A stretch of DNA of 19,242 nucleotides, from positions 1-19,242 of the forward strand of contig NZ_JOHY01000086.1 of assembly GCF_000721495.1 (NCBI RefSeq), in the 5' to 3' direction. A program made the translations under genes and the position numbers. This stretch comes from Streptomyces sp. NRRL F-5123. Its GTDB lineage: Bacteria; Actinomycetota; Actinomycetes; Streptomycetales; Streptomycetaceae. The notes below the pieces were generated by a model that was not told where the DNA came from, did not search any database, and saw only the letters and a list, made by a program, of their open reading frames with translations. How positions within the stretch are numbered: position 1 is the stretch's first letter; every line of letters begins with the position of its first letter. Of the stretch, positions 14,695 through 19,242 are shown piece after piece.

Positions 14695-14710
14695 ACGGTG
14701 CTCGGGTACG

Positions 14711-15619
14711 TCAGCCCGCCGGTGCGGGCGGCATCGTGAACGGCCGGAAGGTGCGCGGGCCGTAGAGGCGTTCCAGCAGGTCGTCGAGTTCGGCGAGCAG
14801 TGCCCAGGCGTCCTGCGGGCGGCGGTGCTGCTCGGGCAGGGTGCAGCCGCGCAGGAAGGCGCGCAGCGGTGCGGGGGCCCGGTCGCCCATCAGGCCGGCG
14901 ATGCAGCGGGAGGCGAGGTGGAGATCGGTGGCCGCGGTCGCGGGCTGGTGGGCCGGCGCCTCCGACGGGTAGCCGGCGGCGTGCCGGAAGATCAGGACGG
15001 GAAGGTCGGTGCCGGCCGCGGTGGCGTAGCACCAGTCGACGAGCACCACGCCGTGCAGGGCGGGGTGGATCAGGACGTGTTCGGGGAAGACCGCGCCGTG
15101 CACCAGCCCGGCGCGGTGCGCCCAGCCGAGCCCGGCCAGCAGCCGCCGCCACATCCATGCGGCGTCCCGGGGGTCGAGCCCGCCAGGGTACGCGGCGGCG
15201 ACCTCGGCGAGGGTGTGGAAGCCGTCGAGCGGTTCGAGGGCGTTGACCCGGCGCAGGCTGCCGTCCTCGCCGGGCTGCTCGAAGCTCTCGATCAGGGCGG
15301 GGGCGTAGGCCCGGTGGCGTTCCTCGCCGACCCTGCGCAGCCGGGCCAGGACGTCGGCCTCGTGCTCCAGCAGGTCGTTGTCGCGGGGGTGCCGGGCGGT
15401 CTTCAGGACGGCGGTGCGGTGCTCGCCGCCGTCCTCGTAGCGGGCGGTGCGCAGCGTGGCGAGGTCGCCTTCGGCGAGCGGCGGGCCGGGGGCGTACGCG
15501 TACCGCGGGGTGCGTCCCGGAGCCGGGGAGAGGAGGCCGAGGGTGTCGGGAGCGGGGGTCCGGAGTGCTCCGGGTGCGCATTCGAAGTCGGCGCCGGAGG
15601 CGGCGTCGGGGCCCGTCAC
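14711..15619 (-). CDS. Protein-kinase-fold protein with degenerate catalytic loop (pseudokinase-like)
   Basis: 302 residues. The kinase fold is suggested by VLKTA (71-75) with the ATP-lysine position K73, an acidic helix-C residue in EHEADVLARL (E87), an HRAGLVHGAVFPEHVLIHP segment (168-186) aligning with the catalytic loop, VLVDW (192-196) in place of the DFG strand, and TDLHLASRCIAGL (231-243) matching the conserved helix-F Asp. In the catalytic loop HRDLKPEN reads HGAVFPEH: the catalytic Asp is Ala, the Lys is Phe and the Asn is His. Phosphotransfer is therefore doubtful and a binding or scaffold role more likely. I chose GTG 15619, which overlaps the Nudix stop (GTGA) and indicates coupled translation. 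Residues 1-45 are Pro/Ala-rich and have no clear glycine loop. Confidence 0.75.
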   Translation of the reverse strand: MTGPDAASGADFECAPGALRTPAPDTLGLLSPAPGRTPRYAYAPGPPLAEGDLATLRTARYEDGGEHRTAVLKTARHPRDNDLLEHEADVLARLRRVGEERHRAYAPALIESFEQPGEDGSLRRVNALEPLDGFHTLAEVAAAYPGGLDPRDAAWMWRRLLAGLGWAHRAGLVHGAVFPEHVLIHPALHGVVLVDWCYATAAGTDLPVLIFRHAAGYPSEAPAHQPATAATDLHLASRCIAGLMGDRAPAPLRAFLRGCTLPEQHRRPQDAWALLAELDDLLERLYGPRTFRPFTMPPAPAG

Positions 15620-16524
15620 GGGGTGCCCCCGGTGTCGGGGCCGGGGCGCAGCAGCGCCGGGTGCAGCAGCCGGGCGTCCCCGGCGCGGTAGAGCCGGGCC
15701 CGGGGGCCGCCGCGGCTGCCCGGGCGGGCGTCGGTCTCGCCGGTGGGCTCCACGAAGCCGGGCACGGACAGGACCTTGCGGTGGAAGTTGCCGGCGTGCA
15801 GCGGGGCGCCCCACACCGTCTCGTAGACCGCGCGCAGTTCGGAGACGGTGAACGTCTCGCCGAGGAAGGCCGTGGCCAGCGGGGTGTACTCGATCTTGGC
15901 CCGCGCGCGCTCCAGGCCGTCGGCAAGGATCCTCGCGTGGTCGAAGGCGAGCCCTCCGCCGGGCGCGGCAGCCTCGTCCTGCGGGACGGGCCGGCGGCCG
16001 GTACCACCCCCGTAGGTTCCGGACCGCCGACCCTGCTCGAAGGGACGCGCACGCACCGTGTCCGGTTGCTCCGCCGCTGCAATTGCCTGCGCAAGTGCCT
16101 CGACCGGGAGCCAGCCGGCGCCCGCCGCGTCACCACCGGGCCGCGCGTCGGGCAGATCGGGCGCGAAGGCGAGGTAGGCGACCGAGACGACGTGCATCCG
16201 CGGGTCCCGCGCGGGGCTGCCGTACGACCCGAGCTGTTCGAGGTGGACGCGGCCGAGCGCCGCGGTGTCCAGGCCGGTCTCCTCCGCCAGCTCGCGGGCC
16301 GCCGCCTCGTCCAGCGACTCGCGGCCGGCCCGTACGAAACCGCCGGGCAGCGCCCAGCGGCCCGCGAAGGGCGGCTCGCCGCGCTGCACGGCGAGCACCT
16401 GGAGGCTCCCCGCGCGCAGGGTCAGGGCGACCACGTCCACGGTGACCGCGATCGGGTCGAAGGCGCGCGGGTCGTACGCGGCGAGGAAGCCGCGATCGGA
16501 CCGCGTGCCCTCCGGCTCCGCCAT
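15616..16524 (-). CDS. NrtR-like Nudix/winged-helix transcriptional regulator
   Basis: 302 residues. A Nudix domain (about 20-150) contains [12 protein letters not shown] (56-67) and [11 protein letters not shown] (74-84); between Gly and the first Glu of the box there is one extra residue (Gx6E rather than Gx5E). Residues 150-190 are a low-complexity insert. The C-terminal part ([20 protein letters not shown] at 220-239, then [12 protein letters not shown] at 246-257, ending RARLYRAG) is the winged helix of the NrtR family, whose members bind DNA and release it on binding ADP-ribose or related nucleotides. It probably controls its own four-gene operon. ATG 16524 lies 9 nt after AAGGGGG. The stop overlaps the start of the kinase-like gene. 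Confidence 0.85.
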   Translation of the reverse strand: MAEPEGTRSDRGFLAAYDPRAFDPIAVTVDVVALTLRAGSLQVLAVQRGEPPFAGRWALPGGFVRAGRESLDEAAARELAEETGLDTAALGRVHLEQLGSYGSPARDPRMHVVSVAYLAFAPDLPDARPGGDAAGAGWLPVEALAQAIAAAEQPDTVRARPFEQGRRSGTYGGGTGRRPVPQDEAAAPGGGLAFDHARILADGLERARAKIEYTPLATAFLGETFTVSELRAVYETVWGAPLHAGNFHRKVLSVPGFVEPTGETDARPGSRGGPRARLYRAGDARLLHPALLRPGPDTGGTP

Positions 16525-16574
16525 GGCCACCGGCCCCCTTCCGCCGCACCCGGCGTTGTTCTCAGAGTGAGTCT

Positions 16575-16619
16575 TTCTCGCTTGGAGAAGAACATACCAT
16601 CCGGCTCCGGCACCGTCCA
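16575..16619 (-). promoter_or_regulatory. Candidate promoter and operator of the Nudix-kinase-VWA-PurA operon
   Basis: On the minus strand TGGACG (16614-16619 complement) and TATGTT (16591-16596 complement) are spaced by 17 bp, predicting a start near 16584 and a leader of about 60 nt. The inverted repeat TTCTC-GCTTG-GAGAA (16575-16589) lies exactly over that start site, where a repressor such as the encoded NrtR-like protein could bind. The repeat has only 5-bp arms, so it could be chance. Confidence 0.42.
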
Positions 16620-16656
16620 CGCGGTTCCGCCCCGGAATTCCGCGCCGTACGACCGC

Positions 16657-16685
16657 TTGACGCTCCGTCACCGCCGGGCAACACT
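16657..16685 (+). promoter_or_regulatory. Weak candidate promoter for glpK
   Basis: TTGACG (16657-16662), 17 bp, AACACT (16680-16685). The -35 is good and the -10 poor. A start near 16692 would give a leader of about 95 nt. The rest of the 263-bp divergent space between 16525 and 16787 shows no other clear element apart from the minus-strand promoter described separately. Confidence 0.3.
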
Positions 16686-16787
16686 TCCGGCAGCGCGAGG
16701 CGGGGCGGCGTGGGGGGATCGCGCACGCCGCGGATCCGCGCGCCCACCGCCGGCCGGGCCGGCATCCACCGGGCAAGGGAGCGCGAC

Positions 16788-18407
16788 ATGAGCGGCACCG
16801 TCCCCACCCAGGCAGCCACCCCGCCGGCCGCGCGCCCGGCCCCCGGCCCGCGCGCCCGAACGGACCGGCCCGAGGCCTACGTCGCCGCGATCGACCAGGG
16901 CACCACCTCCACCCGCTGTCTGGTCTTCGACGCCGCGGGCCGGGTGGTCTCCTCCGACCGGCGCGAGCACCGGCAGATCCTGCCCCGGCCCGGCTGGGTC
17001 GAGCACGACGCCACCGAGATCTGGGCGAAGGTGCAGGCCGTCGCCGCGGGCGCGCTCGCCAGGGCGGGGCTGCGGCCCGACCAGCTCACCGCGCTCGGCA
17101 TCGCCAACCAGCGCGAGACGGTCGTGCTGTGGGACCGCGCGACCGGCCGCCCGGTGCACAACGCGGTGGTCTGGCAGGACACCCGCACCGCCGGGCTGTG
17201 CACGGAACTCGGCGGCGCCCACGGGCAGGACCGCTTCCGCGAGGCCACCGGGCTGCCGCTCGCCCCCTACTTCTCCGGCCCCAAGATCGCCTGGCTGCTG
17301 GAGCGCGTGCCGGGCCTGCGGCACCGCGCCGAGAACGGCGAGATCGCCTTCGGCACCATCGACTCCTGGCTCGTCTGGAACCTCACCGGCGGCACCAGCG
17401 GCGGCGTGCACGTCACCGACGTCACCAACGCCGCCCGCACCCTGCTGATGGACCTGCACACCCTGGACTGGGACCCGGCGATCCTCGCCGCGATGGACAT
17501 CCCCGAGGCCGTCCTGCCGCGCATCCGCCCCTCCGCCGAGGTCTACGGCACCGCCACCGGGCGGCTCGCCGGGGTGCCGGTGGCCGCCGCGCTCGGCGAC
17601 CAGCAGGCCGCGCTCTTCGGGCAGACCTGCTTCGACCTCGGTGAGGCCAAGAACACCTACGGCCCCGGCAGCTTCCTGCTGCTCAACACCGGCGGGCGGC
17701 CCGTGCCGTCGGCGAGCGGGCTGCTCACCACGGTCGCCCACCAGCTGGGCGGCGAGCGCCCGGTGTACTGCCTGGAGGGCTCCATCGCGGTCACCGGCGC
17801 GCTCGTGGAGTGGCTGCGCGACCGGCTCGGGCTGATCCGCTCGGTCGACGAGATCGAGCCGCTCGCCGCGAGCGTCCCGGACAACGGCGGCGCCTACGTC
17901 GTCCCCGCCTTCTCCGGCCTCTTCGCGCCCTACTGGCGGTCCGACGCGCGCGGCGTCATCACCGGCCTGACCGCGTACGTGACCCGGGCGCACCTGGCCC
18001 GCGCGGTGCTGGAGGCCACCAGCTGGCAGACCCGCGAGGTGGTCGACGCGATGCAGCGCGACAGCGGGGTGCGGATCGCGGCGCTGCGCGCGGACGGCGG
18101 GATGACCGGCAACGGGCTGCTGATGCAGCACCAGGCCGACGTGCTGGGCGTGCCGGTCATCCGCCCGGTGGTGCGCGAGACCACCAGCCTGGGCGCCGCC
18201 TACGCCGCGGGCCTGGCGACGGGCGTGTGGGACGGGCCGGACGAGCTGCGGGCGCACTGGCGCGAGGACGCCCGGTGGGAGCCCGCGATGGCCGAGGCCG
18301 AGCGGACGCGGGAGTACGCGCGCTGGAAGAAGGCCGTGCGGCGCAGCCTGGACTGGCTGGACGGCGACGAGCCCGAGGTGCGGCCACGCCGCCCGCGGGT
18401 CGGCTGA
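16788..18407 (+). CDS. glpK: Glycerol kinase
   Basis: 539-residue FGGY-family kinase that phosphorylates glycerol to sn-glycerol 3-phosphate with ATP (EC 2.7.1.30). Seen: [16 protein letters not shown] (33-48) for the ATP phosphates, NQRET (107-111) for glycerol, [10 protein letters not shown] (270-279) with catalytic base D271, and [16 protein letters not shown] (288-303). E. coli GlpK has 502 residues; the excess is mainly a Pro/Ala-rich N-terminal extension of about 30 residues and a short C-terminal tail. The loop corresponding to the HPr-phosphorylated histidine of Firmicutes GlpK reads [12 protein letters not shown] and has no His, so PTS activation of that kind is not expected. ATG 16788 follows AAGGGAG at 7 nt. 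No glpF or glpD is adjacent. Confidence 0.95.
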   Translation: MSGTVPTQAATPPAARPAPGPRARTDRPEAYVAAIDQGTTSTRCLVFDAAGRVVSSDRREHRQILPRPGWVEHDATEIWAKVQAVAAGALARAGLRPDQLTALGIANQRETVVLWDRATGRPVHNAVVWQDTRTAGLCTELGGAHGQDRFREATGLPLAPYFSGPKIAWLLERVPGLRHRAENGEIAFGTIDSWLVWNLTGGTSGGVHVTDVTNAARTLLMDLHTLDWDPAILAAMDIPEAVLPRIRPSAEVYGTATGRLAGVPVAAALGDQQAALFGQTCFDLGEAKNTYGPGSFLLLNTGGRPVPSASGLLTTVAHQLGGERPVYCLEGSIAVTGALVEWLRDRLGLIRSVDEIEPLAASVPDNGGAYVVPAFSGLFAPYWRSDARGVITGLTAYVTRAHLARAVLEATSWQTREVVDAMQRDSGVRIAALRADGGMTGNGLLMQHQADVLGVPVIRPVVRETTSLGAAYAAGLATGVWDGPDELRAHWREDARWEPAMAEAERTREYARWKKAVRRSLDWLDGDEPEVRPRRPRVG

Positions 18408-18436
18408 CGGCGGGTCACCCGGCCCGGAGCGTCAGC
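18403..18436. terminator. Possible terminator after glpK
   Basis: GCTGAC (18403-18408, overlapping the glpK stop) pairs with GTCAGC (18431-18436) and encloses a small CGGG-TCA-CCCG hairpin (18411-18421). It lies in the 57 bp between the convergent glpK and GTPase genes. Confidence 0.4.
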
Positions 18437-18441
18437 GGGCA

Positions 18442-18467
18442 GGGGACGTCACGGGACGGGGACGTCA
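18442..18467. repeat. Two direct copies of GGGGACGTCA
   Basis: GGGGACGTCA occurs at 18442-18451 and again at 18458-18467, a 16-bp period; the second copy includes the stop codon of the minus-strand GTPase gene. It is probably a small local duplication. Confidence 0.5.
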
Positions 18468-19073
18468 GGGGGCGGCGGGCGCCCGGCGGGCCGAGGCGTG
18501 CGCCGCGGCGCGCTCCACGACGCTGACCAGCACCCGCTTGACCGACTCGCGCTCGCGCGCGTCGCACAGCACCACGGGCACCCCGGGCCCGAGGTCCAGC
18601 GCATCGACGACGGCTTCCGGGCTGTGCAGCCGGACGCCGTCGAAGCAGTTCACGGCGACGGTGAAGGGGATGTCGCGGGTCTCGAAGTAGTCGACGGCGG
18701 CGAAGCAGTCCGGCAGCCGGCGGGTGTCGGCGAGCACGACCGCGCCCAGCGCACCCTGCGCCAGCTCGTCCCACAGGAACCAGAAGCGGTCCTGGCCGGG
18801 GGTGCCGAAGAGGTAGAGCACCAGGTCGTCGCGCAGCGTGATGCGGCCGAAGTCCATCGCGACGGTGGTCGTCCGCTTGGCCTCCACGCCGGTGAGGTCG
18901 TCGACCGGGCGGCCCGCCTCGGTCAGCAGCTCCTCGGTCCGCAGCGGCCTGATCTCGCTGACCGCGCCGACCAGCGTGGTCTTCCCGGCGCCGAAGCCGC
19001 CGGCGACGAGCAGTTTGAGGACGACCGGGTCCGGGGCGGACGGCCGGCGGCGCTCGGCGTGGACGATGGCCAT
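18465..19073 (-). CDS. CvnD-type small GTPase of a conservon system
   Basis: 202 residues, ATP/GTP-binding protein of the family encoded last in Streptomyces conservons (sensor-kinase-like, roadblock, DUF742, GTPase). Seen: Walker A GGFGAGKTTLVGAVSEI (25-41), LFGTPGQDRFWFLWDEL (88-104) as the G3 region, and NCFDG (142-146) where Ras-like proteins have NKxD. These proteins are thought to form a membrane-associated complex resembling eukaryotic G-protein signalling. I chose ATG 19073 (start MAIVHAERRR); an in-frame start at 19163 would add 30 unconserved residues. The 169 bp to the window end hold no recognisable end of a DUF742 gene, so membership in a complete conservon is not shown. Confidence 0.88.
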   Translation of the reverse strand: MAIVHAERRRPSAPDPVVLKLLVAGGFGAGKTTLVGAVSEIRPLRTEELLTEAGRPVDDLTGVEAKRTTTVAMDFGRITLRDDLVLYLFGTPGQDRFWFLWDELAQGALGAVVLADTRRLPDCFAAVDYFETRDIPFTVAVNCFDGVRLHSPEAVVDALDLGPGVPVVLCDARERESVKRVLVSVVERAAAHASARRAPAAP

Positions 19074-19195
19074 GGATCTCGTCTGCTTCTTCCTGCGGGG
19101 GGAACGGCGGTGGGGACCGGAAGGACCGGAAAGTTGCGGCGGTGGGGGCGCCGGTCGAGTCACCGGCGGGAACCGGGGACGGAAACGGTAGCGGA

Positions 19196-19219
19196 AACCC
19201 GCCCGCCGCGGGGCGGGTT
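19196..19219. terminator. Perfect GC-rich hairpin upstream of the GTPase gene
   Basis: AACCCGCCC-GCCGCG-GGGCGGGTT: perfect 9-bp arms and a 6-nt loop. On the minus strand it is followed by TTT and CC, resembling a terminator for a gene to the right of the window. That would separate the GTPase gene transcriptionally from whatever lies upstream. An operator is the alternative. Confidence 0.45.
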
Positions 19220-19242
19220 GGGGCGGTCTGTGAGGGGTGGGG

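Noticed and set aside
14601..14710. A separate promoter for the VWA-PurA gene pair
   Set aside because: No convincing -35/-10 pair in the 110-bp gap, only a small hairpin.
1..19242. Mobile element, prophage or biosynthetic cluster
   Set aside because: No integrase, transposase, attachment repeats, phage structural genes or multi-domain synthases; base composition looks uniform.

Overview
The window is high-GC DNA with the codon use, GTG starts, leaderless genes and gene families of a Streptomyces-type actinomycete. It looks like ordinary chromosome: I see no integrase, transposase, tRNA, CRISPR array or phage gene. The first bases match, from memory, the conserved 5' leader of Streptomyces 16S rRNA operons read on the minus strand, so an rrn operon probably begins just left of the window and runs away from it.

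Layout, left to right: (1) 1-340, rrn leader and promoters (minus) back to back with the crr promoter (plus). (2) 341-2472, the sugar phosphotransferase genes crr (single-domain EIIA) and ptsI (enzyme I), closed by a strong hairpin. (3) 2588-4988 minus, an MFS exporter followed by a conserved protein of unknown function, divergent from (4) 5068-6396, a MocR-type GntR/aminotransferase regulator with a leaderless GTG start; the two promoters overlap around a TGTAT-TG-ATACA palindrome. (5) 6428-8449 minus, acetoacetyl-CoA synthetase. (6) 8630-11023 plus, a GH31 alpha-glucosidase-type hydrolase. (7) 10990-11562 minus, a zinc-ribbon Nudix hydrolase, divergent from (8) 11621-12427, a secreted VanX-like D-Ala-D-Ala dipeptidase. 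(9) 12352-16524 minus, a tightly packed four-gene unit: NrtR-like Nudix/winged-helix protein, degenerate protein-kinase-fold protein, VWA/MIDAS protein and a divergent adenylosuccinate-synthetase paralogue. (10) 16788-18407 plus, glycerol kinase. (11) 18465-19073 minus, a conservon (CvnD-type) small GTPase.

Most genes concern carbon entry and turnover: PTS phosphoryl transfer, oligosaccharide hydrolysis, glycerol phosphorylation, acetoacetate activation. The least explained part is the four-gene unit. Two of its three junctions are stop/start overlaps (GTGA and ATGA), and its first gene looks like a ligand-sensing Nudix regulator with a possible operator at its own promoter. A nucleotide- or ADP-ribose-responsive module built from a pseudokinase-like protein, a metal-binding VWA protein and a PurA-like ligase is the best candidate here for a poorly described system. 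Its function is inference only.
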